From NCBI GenBank assembly GCA_965229115.1, contig CBDDIR010000003.1, positions 2,046,001-2,110,000 of the forward strand: a stretch of DNA of 64,000 bases, written 5' to 3'. Position numbers and translations under genes: made by a program. This document shows, one piece after another, positions 8,366-16,152 of this stretch. Source of the stretch: UBA7672 sp965229115 (lineage in GTDB: Bacteria; Pseudomonadota; Alphaproteobacteria; Caulobacterales; Hyphomonadaceae). Numbering within the stretch: position 1 is the first letter of the stretch; the number at the start of each line of letters is the position of its first letter. Under the pieces are notes generated by a model. The model had not been told where the DNA came from and ran no database searches. It saw only the letters and a program-made list of their open reading frames with translations.

Positions 8366-9667
8366 TCAGCCGCTTGGATCGTCGTCGATGGGTTCGACCT
8401 TGCGGACGAGCACCTTGTCGATGCGGCGGCCGTCCATGTCGAGGACTTCGAACTGGAGCGGCAGGCGTTCGGCCTTGTCGCCTTCCTTCGGCACGGTGCG
8501 CATCAGGTGCATCACCAGACCGGCGACGGTTGAATAGCCTTCGTCTTCGAGGCCGCGGACGCCGACGAGTTCTTCGAACTCATCCACGGGCGTCATGCCA
8601 TCGACCAGCCATGAGCCGTCGTCGCGTTTGACGGGCGGCGCGAGGCCTTCGTCTTCGGACAGGGCTGCATCGCCCGCGATGGATTCCAGCAGGTCGGCGG
8701 CCGTGACGAGGCCGAGGACGGCGCCGTATTCGTCGGACACGATGACCATGCGGACCGGGTTGCCGCGCATGGCTTCGAGCATCTTCAGAACCGGCATGGT
8801 TTCCGGCACGAATTGCGGCGGGTGCATCACGGCCTTGAGGTCGATGGCGCCGGTGCGGGCCAGGTGCGCGAAGAGTTCCTTGGTCTGGACGATGCCAACG
8901 ATTTCGTCGGCGTCGCCGTTGGCGACGGGGAAGCGCGAGTGGCCGCTGTCGGTGATTTCCTTGAGCAGTTCTTCGCGCGACGTTTCCGGATCGAGCCAGA
9001 TGACTTCGGTGCGCGGCGTCATGATGGCTTTCACCGAGCGGTCGCCGAGGCGCATCACGCTCTGGATCATGTCGCGTTCTTCTTCCTCGATGACGCCGGC
9101 TTTCTCGCCTTCGACGATGAGGGACTGGAGTTCTTCTTCGGTGACGTCTTCCTGGCGGGTGCGGTGGAGGCCGAGGAGACGGATCAGCCCCTCGGTCGAC
9201 ATGCGCAGGATGATGACGACTGGCGAAGCGATCACTTCGATGAAGGCCATCATCGGCGCCATCACCGAGGCGAGTGCTTCAGGCGCGGAGAGCGCGATAC
9301 GTTTCGGGATCAGCTCGCCCAGCACCAGCGACAGGAAGGTGGTGAAGGCGATGACCAGGCCGAAGGCGATTGCAGAGGCTTGCGGCACGAGCGCCGGGTG
9401 AATGCTGGCGACCCATGGCGTCAGATCGTCGGCGAGCGAGGTTGCGCCGTATGCGCCGGCGATGACGCCGATGCCGGTGATGCCGATCTGGACGGTCGAC
9501 AGCATCTTCGAAGGGTCTTCGAGGAGGCGTAGCGCCGTCTTTGCGCCTGGGTTGCCGCGGTCGGCCATGGCCTTGAGGCGAGGCTTGCGCGAGGAAACGA
9601 TTGCCATCTCAGACAGCGCGAACACGCCGTTGAGCAGGATGAGCAGTACGAGGATAAGAAGTTCCAT
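8366..9667 (-). CDS. CNNM/CBS domain protein (CorC/HlyC family)
   Basis: 433 residues from ATG 9667 (MELLILVLLILLNGVFALSE), the typical N-terminus; an ATG at 9751 would add 28 atypical residues. An N-terminal CNNM (DUF21) membrane domain of several helices is followed by two CBS domains (MTPRTEVIWLDP; LKAVMHPPQFVPETMPVLKML) and a C-terminal CorC_HlyC domain (DDGSWLVDGMTPVDEFEEL). Family members are inner-membrane proteins implicated in magnesium or cobalt homeostasis; the old hemolysin name is unsupported here. It is convergent with the ATP-grasp gene 18 nt away. Confidence 0.9.
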   Translation of the reverse strand: MELLILVLLILLNGVFALSEMAIVSSRKPRLKAMADRGNPGAKTALRLLEDPSKMLSTVQIGITGIGVIAGAYGATSLADDLTPWVASIHPALVPQASAIAFGLVIAFTTFLSLVLGELIPKRIALSAPEALASVMAPMMAFIEVIASPVVIILRMSTEGLIRLLGLHRTRQEDVTEEELQSLIVEGEKAGVIEEEERDMIQSVMRLGDRSVKAIMTPRTEVIWLDPETSREELLKEITDSGHSRFPVANGDADEIVGIVQTKELFAHLARTGAIDLKAVMHPPQFVPETMPVLKMLEAMRGNPVRMVIVSDEYGAVLGLVTAADLLESIAGDAALSEDEGLAPPVKRDDGSWLVDGMTPVDEFEELVGVRGLEDEGYSTVAGLVMHLMRTVPKEGDKAERLPLQFEVLDMDGRRIDKVLVRKVEPIDDDPSG

Positions 9668-9893
9668 ATACTCCGCGAGCCCGTGAGGCCCGTGTGATTG
9701 GGATACCGGAGAACCCGGCGGTTCATCTTCTGCGATAGTTGGCGACTGCATTCAACAGCCGCCTTAGGTCGCGCTCATCAGCGCTTCCCGCGATAAATCG
9801 TTCCAATATCAACGATATAGGACACGGATGTGTCGCCCCAGAAGATTGTGGATGCGCGTGCATTTTGGGCGGCGGGGTGCTGAATGGTTTGCA

Positions 9894-9913
9894 TATAGGA
9901 GTTTATTCCTATA
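9894..9913. promoter_or_regulatory. Operator candidate of the S24-type regulator
   Basis: Arms TATAGGA (9894-9900) and TCCTATA (9907-9913) form a perfect 7-bp inverted repeat with a 6-nt spacer, 33 nt before the start of the S24-type repressor gene. A further TATAGGA half-site lies at 9816-9822. Placement suggests autoregulation. Confidence 0.5.
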
Positions 9914-9946
9914 ACGTGCTTCCTGTCCTAGCCGGGAGCAGCCACC

Positions 9947-10564
9947 ATGCGCCACAACGATATCTGGAAAGCAGTCGATGCGCTGGCCGAGCGGAACGGG
10001 CTGTCGACATCCGGACTGGCGCGGAAGGCGGGGCTGGACCCGACGGCGTTCAACAAGTCGAAGCGGGCGGGCGCGGATGGGTCGCCGCGCTGGCTGTCGA
10101 CCGAGAGCCTGATGAAGGCGCTGAGCGCGGTGGGGACATCGCTGGAGGATTTCGCGGCGCTGGCCGAGGGACGGCAGGGGCATACGGCTCCCCTGCTCGG
10201 CTTCGCCAAGGCAGGCACGGATGGATATTTCGACGATGCGGGCATGCCGACCGGAGATGGTTGGGAGGAAGTGCGCTTCCCGGGCCTCGAGACGGAGACG
10301 GTCTATGCGCTGGAGATCACGGGCGACTCGATGGAGCCGGTCTATCGCCATGGCGATCGGATCGTGGTCGCGCCGGGAGTAGCCGTGCGGCGCGGCGACC
10401 GGGTGGTGACGCGGACGCGGGATGGCGAGGTGCTGGCCAAGGTGCTGGGGCGGCAGACGGAGCGGCTGGTGGAACTGCTGTCGCTCAACCCGGCCTATCC
10501 GCCGCGCGAGTTGGCGCGGGGTGATGTGGCGTGGATGGCGCGCATTCTCTGGGCGAGCCAGTAG
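9947..10564 (+). CDS. HTH transcriptional regulator with S24 (LexA-like) domain
   Basis: 205 residues. An N-terminal XRE helix-turn-helix (NGLSTSGLARKAGLDPTAFNKSKR, with WLSTESLMKALSAVGTSLED) is joined to an S24 peptidase-like domain. The Ser of the Ser-Lys dyad is in ITGDSMEPVYRHGD and the Lys is in GEVLAKVLGRQ. No clear Ala-Gly cleavage site between the domains was identified, so RecA-stimulated self-cleavage cannot be assumed. It is probably a repressor. A clean dyad lies just upstream and suggests autocontrol. It is divergent from the CNNM/CBS gene with a 279-nt spacer; no phage genes are nearby, so it is likely a chromosomal regulator. Confidence 0.85.
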   Translation: MRHNDIWKAVDALAERNGLSTSGLARKAGLDPTAFNKSKRAGADGSPRWLSTESLMKALSAVGTSLEDFAALAEGRQGHTAPLLGFAKAGTDGYFDDAGMPTGDGWEEVRFPGLETETVYALEITGDSMEPVYRHGDRIVVAPGVAVRRGDRVVTRTRDGEVLAKVLGRQTERLVELLSLNPAYPPRELARGDVAWMARILWASQ

Positions 10565-10567
10565 CTT

Positions 10568-11389
10568 CTAGTTCTGGCGCGCCTTTGCCATTGCCTGCAT
10601 GGCGGCGGCGGTTTCCGGGTTGGATGGGAAGAAGGCTTCGACGGCCAGTTCTGACAGCGTGACGTCTGCGGGCGTGCCGAAGACGGTGGTTGTCGTGATG
10701 AACGATAGCAGCTGGTCGCCTAGCTTCAGTTCGAACGGCAGCGCGATGGCGTCTGCATCTTCCCACAGCTTGCCCTTTGGCGCGGGCGGTGCGGGATAGG
10801 CGGCGAGATCCTTTTCCAGTGCGATCAGCTTTGGATCGCAGGTGACGTTGATCTGTTCGCCAAGACGCCAGAGGACGTGCGATTTCCAGCGCGCGAGATT
10901 GGCGATGAAGGGCGCAAGGCCGCCCGGATGCAGCGACAGCTTCAGGACGTTGATCTGGCCTTCGAGGAGCGTCTTGTCGCTGACCAGGCCGAGCAGCGGC
11001 GCGACGGCTGCGTTGGCCATGACGAGATTCCAGTAGCGATCCACCGCGAGTGCGGGGTTGGGCTCGTAGCCTTTCAGCACGAGTTCGACGGCGGCGCGGG
11101 CGGCGTTCATGGAGGGGTCCGTGAGCTTCCGTTCGGCAAAGGCGGGGGCGAAGCCGGCGGACAGGAGGAGCACATTGCGCTCGCGCAGCGGCAGGCCGAG
11201 GTGTTCGGACAGGGTTTCGACCATGTCGCGCGAGGGCGCGGAGCGGCCGCTTTCGACGAAGCTGAGGTGGCGCTGTGAGACGCCGGCTTCTAGCGCGAGA
11301 TCAAGCTGGCTGAGGCGGCGGCGGGCGCGCCATTCCTTGATCAGGTCGCCGACGCGCGCGGGCTGTGGGGAGGAGGCTTGTTTCATCAT
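10568..11389 (-). CDS. XRE regulator with MmyB-like C-terminal domain
   Basis: 273 residues from ATG 11389 (MMKQASSPQP); an upstream TTG/GTG-type extension to 11425 is less likely. The HTH covers residues about 12-70 (RRRLSQLDLALEAGVSQRHLSFVESGRSAPSRDMV). The C-terminal ligand-binding part has PALAVDRYWNLVMANAAVAPLLGLV and LGDQLLSFITTTTVFGTPADVTLSELAVEAFFPSN, characteristic of the MmyB-like PAS-related domain thought to bind a small, perhaps fatty, ligand. It is divergent from a four-helix membrane protein gene, and a 17-bp dyad lies in the short space between them. Confidence 0.85.
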   Translation of the reverse strand: MMKQASSPQPARVGDLIKEWRARRRLSQLDLALEAGVSQRHLSFVESGRSAPSRDMVETLSEHLGLPLRERNVLLLSAGFAPAFAERKLTDPSMNAARAAVELVLKGYEPNPALAVDRYWNLVMANAAVAPLLGLVSDKTLLEGQINVLKLSLHPGGLAPFIANLARWKSHVLWRLGEQINVTCDPKLIALEKDLAAYPAPPAPKGKLWEDADAIALPFELKLGDQLLSFITTTTVFGTPADVTLSELAVEAFFPSNPETAAAMQAMAKARQN

Positions 11390-11423
11390 GGCAAGACGAT
11401 AGCCGGGTGCGATCCGCGCTTCC

Positions 11424-11440
11424 ATTACCTGTCACGTAAT
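11424..11440. promoter_or_regulatory. Operator candidate between MmyB-like regulator and membrane protein
   Basis: A 17-bp near-perfect palindrome: ATTAC (11424-11428) and GTAAT (11436-11440) flank CTGTCAC, in which TG and CA also pair; only one of eight pairs mismatches. It sits 35 nt from the regulator start and 63 nt from the membrane protein start, as expected for a shared operator. Confidence 0.55.
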
Positions 11441-11502
11441 CGCCAGCCTGCCGGAGGCTCGCCATGTTCGGTCCATCGCAACGGCCAACACAGGAGCCCG
11501 AC

Positions 11503-11895
11503 ATGCCTGCCCTTTCCTCCTACCTCCGCAAAGTCCTGCTTGCCGACACCGTGGTTTCCGGCGCGGCGGGTCTAGCCATGATCGGCGGGGCTGACTTCAC
11601 CCATGAACTACTCGGCCTGCCTTCGGAGCTGTTGTTCTGGGCGGGCGTCGCGCTGATCCCGTTCGTGACGATGCTGGCGATGATCGTGCGGGCCGGTCGC
11701 GCGCCGACCTGGCTGATTGCGGCGATCATCGTGACGAACTTCGCCTGGGTTGCCGGCAGCCTGTTCGTGGCGTTCGGCCCGGCGTTTGCGCCCAGCCTGC
11801 TCGGCCAGATCTTCATCGTCGCCCAGGCGGCAATCGTCGGCGTGTTTGCAGAGCTCCAGTTCATGGGCCTGCGCCGCGCGACCGCGACAGCCTGA
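11503..11895 (+). CDS. Four-helix membrane protein of unknown function
   Basis: 130 residues from ATG 11503, supported by CAGGAG at 11491-11496; an earlier ATG at 11464 has no such site. Four membrane helices are evident: LADTVVSGAAGLAMIGG, LLFWAGVALIPFVTMLAMIV, TWLIAAIIVTNFAWVAGSLFVAF, and LGQIFIVAQAAIVGVFAELQF. I do not recognise a named family. It is divergent from the MmyB-like regulator across a palindrome, so that regulator probably controls it. A strong terminator follows. Confidence 0.75.
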   Translation: MPALSSYLRKVLLADTVVSGAAGLAMIGGADFTHELLGLPSELLFWAGVALIPFVTMLAMIVRAGRAPTWLIAAIIVTNFAWVAGSLFVAFGPAFAPSLLGQIFIVAQAAIVGVFAELQFMGLRRATATA

Positions 11896-11923
11896 TCCTT
11901 TCTTACTGCTCTCGCTTATCTCC

Positions 11924-11955
11924 ACTCCCTCGGCTTCGGCCGGGGGAGTTTTCTT
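11924..11955 (+). terminator. Intrinsic terminator
   Basis: An 11-bp stem pairs ACTCCCTCGGC (11924-11934) with GCCGGGGGAGT (11939-11949, one G-T pair) around a TTCG loop, followed by TTTTCTT. It ends the membrane protein transcript. Confidence 0.75.
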
Positions 11956-12226
11956 ATGCGAGGTCGAGCGCCATGAGTTTGTCGACGACTTCGGTAAGGC
12001 GCGTCTGCGGGACTGGCGATGACATCGCCGTGTCGGCGGCCCAACGGAGATAGGTTTCGACTTCGGTGCGATCAGGCTTGCGTTGGAGCATGGCAAGAAC
12101 CTGCCAAGCGTAGCTGTCGTATTCGTCGAGCGGGATACCACAGCCGATCGGGTCCCAGTCGGTGTGAAGAACGGCGCGCACTTGATCGAAGCCGGTCCTG
12201 GCGCGAGCGCGTTCAGCGACTGTCAC
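11954..12226 (-). CDS. Small conserved protein, DUF1871-like
   Basis: 90 residues from a GTG start that overlaps the stop of the upstream TPR-like gene (GTGA), so translation is coupled. The core HTDWDPIGCGIPLDEYDSYAWQVL resembles small domains of the DUF1871 type, where WDPIG and DEY recur. No signal peptide is seen. Function is unknown; similar small proteins occur as cytosolic or immunity-like modules, but that is not shown here. Confidence 0.65.
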   Translation of the reverse strand: MTVAERARARTGFDQVRAVLHTDWDPIGCGIPLDEYDSYAWQVLAMLQRKPDRTEVETYLRWAADTAMSSPVPQTRLTEVVDKLMALDLA

Positions 12227-13008
12227 AGCATGGTTTCCGCGAGCTTTTGCGCGGCGGCTTTATCAGCCTTTAGGGCAGCTGCGAGTTCGATCGCGCGCTC
12301 CTGCATGACACGTTCGAGGTAATCGCCTGCGCTGGCGTTTGCGGCGCGGTCGAGAGCGCGGGCCGCATCATTTTCGTATTTCGTTGGATCGAGCGCGATC
12401 AGGGCACGGGCGTATTGCCAGTGGAGGCCTATGTCGTCCGGCGCGAGGTTGGCGGCGGCGGCGTAGTAGTCGCGCGCCTTTTCGAGGCTGGCGCCCATCA
12501 TCCATGCGCCCATGTCGCCGCCGCGTTTTTCGACTTCGATGTTCCAGACGGCGAGGAAGCCGAGGGCATAGAAGTTCGACGGGTCGGATTTCTGGACGGC
12601 TTCAGCGAGCTTGCGCGCTTTCTCGCCATTGCCGGAGGTCCAGACGGCCATGGCGTCCATCGGGCGGCTTTTTAGCGAAAGGGCGAAAGCAAGTTGCAGG
12701 CGTGCGTCGTCGAGGTCAGGCGCGAGCTTGAGTGCGGCTTCGGCGTTGCGTTCGGCGCGGTCGAGGATGGCGGCATCCGGCTCGCCTGAGCCTGTCATGG
12801 CGAGGGCCAGAAGTGACTGGGCGGCGAAGGAGAGGTCGTGCGCGCTTGCGCCTGCCTCGGCTTCGCGGGCTGCATCCATATACTCGCCGCGCGCGAACTT
12901 CTCGGCGAGTTCGCTTGATATGGGATGAGCGGATGCCGGAACGGCAAGCGGCGCCAACGTGGCGAGCGCCACCGCAAGGCCCACGAGAGCGCCGCGTGAA
13001 CTGCGCAT
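12223..13008 (-). CDS. Exported TPR-like protein
   Basis: 261 residues from ATG 13008, which has AAGGA 5 nt upstream; ATG codons at 13014 and 13023 are alternatives. A signal peptide (MRSSRGALVGLAVALATLAPLAVPASAHP) gives a periplasmic protein. The mature part is helical with alanine-rich repeats such as AERNAEAALKLAPDLDDARLQLAFAL and ARDYYAAAANLAPDDIGLHWQYARAL, typical of tetratricopeptide repeats. It is the first gene of a two-gene unit with the DUF1871-like protein. The role is unknown, probably protein-protein binding. Confidence 0.7.
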   Translation of the reverse strand: MRSSRGALVGLAVALATLAPLAVPASAHPISSELAEKFARGEYMDAAREAEAGASAHDLSFAAQSLLALAMTGSGEPDAAILDRAERNAEAALKLAPDLDDARLQLAFALSLKSRPMDAMAVWTSGNGEKARKLAEAVQKSDPSNFYALGFLAVWNIEVEKRGGDMGAWMMGASLEKARDYYAAAANLAPDDIGLHWQYARALIALDPTKYENDAARALDRAANASAGDYLERVMQERAIELAAALKADKAAAQKLAETML

Positions 13009-13109
13009 TCTCATCCTTACCATCCGGAAATGTCATGATGCGCCGAGCTTTCCTCTTGCGCAACGATCCAAACTCAGGCGCTTAAGAGAAAATCGAGGAG
13101 CGATCGGCC

Positions 13110-13541
13110 GTGCGTAGTCTAGCTTGTGTTGCGGTGCTCGCACTGGCGGCCGCTTGCGGCGGGCCAGAACGCGGCAACACGGCCTCGTCCAGCCCTCCGA
13201 CACAACCCGACATTCCGCCCGCTATTTCCGGAGAGGAACGCCCCTACTCCGGCGAGTGGGCTGCGCAGACGGATGACTGCACGGACGCACGCAAGGTGTG
13301 GACGATCGAAGACCACCGCATGGGCGTGCGCAAGCAGCGGTTCTGTGTGTTCAGCCAGGTGCGCCAGACCGAGGGTTCGGTCGAGGCGGAAGTCTGGCGG
13401 GCGGATGCGCGCTGCCTCGCGGCGGGGCGCGAGAGCGAGGACGTGCTGTTCTTCCGCGTGAAGCCAGGTCGGCATGAGATGCGGGTGCGCATCAGCGATG
13501 CCGATCCCGAAGAGCTTGTGCGCTGTCCGATGAGGACGTGA
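13110..13541 (+). CDS. Small lipoprotein of unknown function
   Basis: 143 residues from GTG 13110 with GAGGAG 9 nt upstream. The N-terminus has a lipobox (LALAAAC, Cys at residue 16), so it is a lipoprotein. The mature part contains SGEWAAQTDDC and four further Cys (FCVFSQV, ARCLAAG, VRCPMRT) that may form disulfides. I do not recognise a family. It is followed by a small membrane protein gene in the same direction. Confidence 0.65.
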   Translation: MRSLACVAVLALAAACGGPERGNTASSSPPTQPDIPPAISGEERPYSGEWAAQTDDCTDARKVWTIEDHRMGVRKQRFCVFSQVRQTEGSVEAEVWRADARCLAAGRESEDVLFFRVKPGRHEMRVRISDADPEELVRCPMRT

Positions 13542-13573
13542 CAGGCTGATTGCCCGGCCCCGCGGCTCACTTT

Positions 13574-14002
13574 ATGCCGCGAGGGATGATTTCGGACATT
13601 CTGCTGATCTTCCATTTTCTCGGCCTGATGATGGGCGTGACCGGGGGCCTTGGCGGCACCGTTGTGCTGGCTATCGCCTCGCCTGCGCAGAAGGCCAAGG
13701 GCGGACCCATTCGCGGGATCGGGCCGGCGCTGACTCACCTGTCGATGTCGGGGCTCGTCATCATGTGGCCGACGGGGATCGGGCTGTTGATGGTGACGGA
13801 CTTTGCGGGCGCGACGGGTCCGATGTTCTGGATGAAGATCGGGTTTGCGGGTGCCGTCACGTTCGCGACGGTTTCGACGCTGATGGTCTATCAGCGTGCA
13901 CGGAAGGACCCGAAGGTGGCGCAGCTACTGCTGACGCTCGGGCCGCTGGCGACGCTTTGCTACGTGCTGACGATCGTGTTCGCCGTGCTGGCGTACCACT
14001 AG
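13574..14002 (+). CDS. Four-helix membrane protein
   Basis: 142 residues from ATG 13574 (MPRGMISDILL); ATG 13586 is an alternative. Four helices: ILLIFHFLGLMMGVTGGLGG, THLSMSGLVIMWPTGIGLLMV, PMFWMKIGFAGAVTFATVSTL and LLLTLGPLATLCYVLTIVFAVLAY. His17-type residues in helix one and His in the second loop are notable, but no named family was recognised. Its TAG stop is shared with the reverse-strand stop of lysK through the sequence CTAG (13999-14002). Confidence 0.7.
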   Translation: MPRGMISDILLIFHFLGLMMGVTGGLGGTVVLAIASPAQKAKGGPIRGIGPALTHLSMSGLVIMWPTGIGLLMVTDFAGATGPMFWMKIGFAGAVTFATVSTLMVYQRARKDPKVAQLLLTLGPLATLCYVLTIVFAVLAYH

Positions 14003-15585
14003 CCGCGCGCTAGCGAATCCCGGATCAGCTTTGCCGACTCCTTCACGCCGTAGAGCGCGATGAAGCCACCGAAGCGGGGGCCCTGGCTTTGGCCGAGGCA
14101 GACTTCGTAGATGGCGGTGAACCAGAGGCGGAGCGGGTCGAACGCGTGTTCGGTGCCGACGGCGAAGACCATCGTCTGCAGCGTTTCGCCATCAAGCGCG
14201 CCATCCCAGTTCTCGAGACGCGCAGCGAGATCTTCGAGGGCGGCGCGTTCCTTGTCGTCGGCGGCACGGAACTTCTTCGTCGGGGCGACGAAGTCGGCAT
14301 AGTAGCGCAGCGCATAGCCGACGAGGTGGTCGAGCAGCGGATCGGTTTCCGGCGTGGCGTTGGGCGCCTCGCGCTTGATGAAGCCCCAGAGCACATCCTT
14401 GTTCGACGCGTTTGCGGCCGAGACGAGGTTCAGCAGCATGGCGAACGAGACAGGCGAGGATTTCGCCGGCGGCTTGCCGCCATGGATGTGCCAGACGGGG
14501 TTTTCGAGTTGCTGTTCCGGCGTCTGCCCGGCATAGGCGCCGAGGAAGGTCAGGTATTCATCGACGGCTTTCGGGATGACGTCGAAGTAGAGCTTCTTCG
14601 CGGTCTTCGGTTTCTGCCACTGGTAGAGCGACAGCGATTCAGCCGGGGCGTATTTCAGCCACTGCTCGACCGAGATGCCGTTGCCTTTGGTCTTCGAGAT
14701 CTTCTCGCCTTTTTCGTCGAGGAAGAGTTCATAGACGAACTGGTGCGGGGCTTCGACGCCGAGGATGCGGCAGATCTTGGAATAGATCGGCGCGTTGGCC
14801 TGGTGGTCCTTGCCGAACATTTCGAAGTCGACGCCGAGAGCGGCCCAGCGCATGCCGAAGTCCGGCTTCCACTGCAGCTTCACATGGCCGCCGGTGACGG
14901 GGAGCGTCGTGCCCTGGCCGTTCTCGTCGACGAAGGTGATCGTGCCAGCTTTGGCGTCGACGGACTTCATCGGCACGTAGAGAACGCGGCCGGTGGTGGG
15001 CGAGATCGGCAGGAAGGGCGAATAGGTTTCGCGGCGCTCGTCGCCGAGCGTCGGCAGCATCACCTTCATGATGTCATCGTACTTCTCGGCGGCGCGCAGC
15101 AGCATCGCGTCGAAGCGGCCGGACTTGTAGAGCTCGGTCGCGGAGGCGAATTCGTACTGGAAGCCGAAGCTGTCGAGGAAGGCGCGGAGGCGCGCATTCA
15201 TGTGGGCGCCGTAGCTCTCATGCGTGCCGAAGGGATCGGGCACGGTGGTGAGCGGCATCTGCAGATAGGCCTGCAGCTTCTCCGGGTTCGGCACGGTGTC
15301 CGGGATCTTGCGCATGCCGTCCATGTCATCAGAGACGCAGATCAGGCGCGTCTTGTACGCGCCGCCCGTCAGCGCTTCGAAGGCGTTGCGGACCATGGTG
15401 GTGCGGACGACTTCGCCGAACGTGCCGATGTGCGGGAGGCCCGAGGGGCCGTAGCCGGTTTCGAAGACGACGGGGGCATCCTTGGGGCGGCCGGCCTTCT
15501 CCAGCTTCTCGATGCGCGCCTTGAGCTCGCGGGCCTGTTCGAACGGCCAGGCTTTTGCGGTGGCGGCGAGATCGGCGGTGGACAT
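13999..15585 (-). CDS. lysK: Lysyl-tRNA synthetase, class I
   Basis: 528 residues. This is the class I (archaeal-type) LysRS that most alphaproteobacteria use. The HIGH-type motif is in GYGPSGLPHIGTFGEV near residue 45-60 and the KMSKS-type motif is KISKTKGNG. Intermediate motifs such as ICVSDDMDGMRKIPDTV and FGKDHQANAPIYSKICRILG fit. It charges tRNA-Lys with lysine. Immediately upstream on the same strand lie a KTSC-domain gene and a 50-residue conserved gene, which probably form one operon with it (62-nt gap). Confidence 0.95.
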   Translation of the reverse strand: MSTADLAATAKAWPFEQARELKARIEKLEKAGRPKDAPVVFETGYGPSGLPHIGTFGEVVRTTMVRNAFEALTGGAYKTRLICVSDDMDGMRKIPDTVPNPEKLQAYLQMPLTTVPDPFGTHESYGAHMNARLRAFLDSFGFQYEFASATELYKSGRFDAMLLRAAEKYDDIMKVMLPTLGDERRETYSPFLPISPTTGRVLYVPMKSVDAKAGTITFVDENGQGTTLPVTGGHVKLQWKPDFGMRWAALGVDFEMFGKDHQANAPIYSKICRILGVEAPHQFVYELFLDEKGEKISKTKGNGISVEQWLKYAPAESLSLYQWQKPKTAKKLYFDVIPKAVDEYLTFLGAYAGQTPEQQLENPVWHIHGGKPPAKSSPVSFAMLLNLVSAANASNKDVLWGFIKREAPNATPETDPLLDHLVGYALRYYADFVAPTKKFRAADDKERAALEDLAARLENWDGALDGETLQTMVFAVGTEHAFDPLRLWFTAIYEVCLGQSQGPRFGGFIALYGVKESAKLIRDSLARG

Positions 15586-15647
15586 CGAGAACTCCTGTGG
15601 GACCGGGCCTAGGCGGCGCGGGGTACAGGGTCAAGGTGGCCGAGACG

Positions 15648-15857
15648 TCAGTGGTGGGTGCGTTTCTGGTAGCGGTAGTTGGGTTTGATAACCCAGTTGA
15701 TGAACTGTCCCTTGGAGCCGGCGTGGCGATACTGGAGGAAGACTTCCTCGGGAACGTCGAAATAGTCGTAGGCGTCGCCGCCGCGGTATTTCATCGAGAA
15801 GACCCCGCCGTGCCAGTGCGCCCATTCCACGGCGGTTGAGGGGCTCGGAGCCGGCAT
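15648..15857 (-). CDS. KTSC domain protein
   Basis: 69 residues. The segment FSMKYRGGDAYDYFDVPEEV followed by QYRHAGSKGQFINWVIKPNY is a typical KTSC domain, a fold first noted at the C-termini of some lysyl-tRNA synthetases. Here it is a free-standing protein directly before lysK, so a link to LysRS or RNA binding is tempting but inferred. The start ATG overlaps the stop of the upstream 50-residue gene (ATGA). Confidence 0.8.
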   Translation of the reverse strand: MPAPSPSTAVEWAHWHGGVFSMKYRGGDAYDYFDVPEEVFLQYRHAGSKGQFINWVIKPNYRYQKRTHH

Positions 15858-16009
15858 CAGCCTGCCCGCTTGAAGTACTGGACCTCGCGTTCGTGCTTTT
15901 CGGCGGCCGCCCGTGTGTTGAACGTGCCGAGGTTGCGGCGCTTGCCGGTTCTGGGGTCTTTCTTGCGGGAATAGAGGCGGAAACCGCCTGCCGGGAGTTT
16001 GCGGATCAT
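15857..16009 (-). CDS. Conserved 50-residue basic protein
   Basis: 50 residues from ATG 16009, supported by AGGAGG 6 nt upstream; the longer frame to 16123 lacks such support. The sequence begins MIRKLPAGGFRLYSRKKDP and continues TGKRRNLGTFNTRAAAEKHE, highly basic and widely conserved among alphaproteobacteria by my recollection. It ends in KHEREVQYFKR, pointing to nucleic-acid binding, but no function is established. It overlaps the KTSC gene and lies upstream of lysK. Confidence 0.75.
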   Translation of the reverse strand: MIRKLPAGGFRLYSRKKDPRTGKRRNLGTFNTRAAAEKHEREVQYFKRAG

Positions 16010-16112
16010 TGGGGCCTCCTGCCCCCGACGAACGCCCCTGAAGGCCCGTGGTTCACCCCCAGCCACCCGTCTTAGGGGTGCGACGAGAAATTCGCGGTAT
16101 GGCTGTTGCAGG

Positions 16113-16131
16113 GCAATTGACAATCAATCGC
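16113..16131. promoter_or_regulatory. Promoter/operator candidate of bfd
   Basis: A dyad GCAATTGA (16113-16120) and TCAATCGC (16124-16131), one mismatch, overlaps a perfect -35 hexamer TTGACA (16117-16122). The gene starts only 22 nt after the dyad. An iron-responsive repressor would fit, but the match to any known box is not clear. Confidence 0.4.
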
Positions 16132-16152
16132 AACCAGCTGCAAATCGCTCTC

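Noticed and set aside
14089..15612. 507-codon plus-strand frame over lysK
   Set aside because: Antisense of a certain lysK; composition is Asp/Gly/Arg/Val-rich without motifs.
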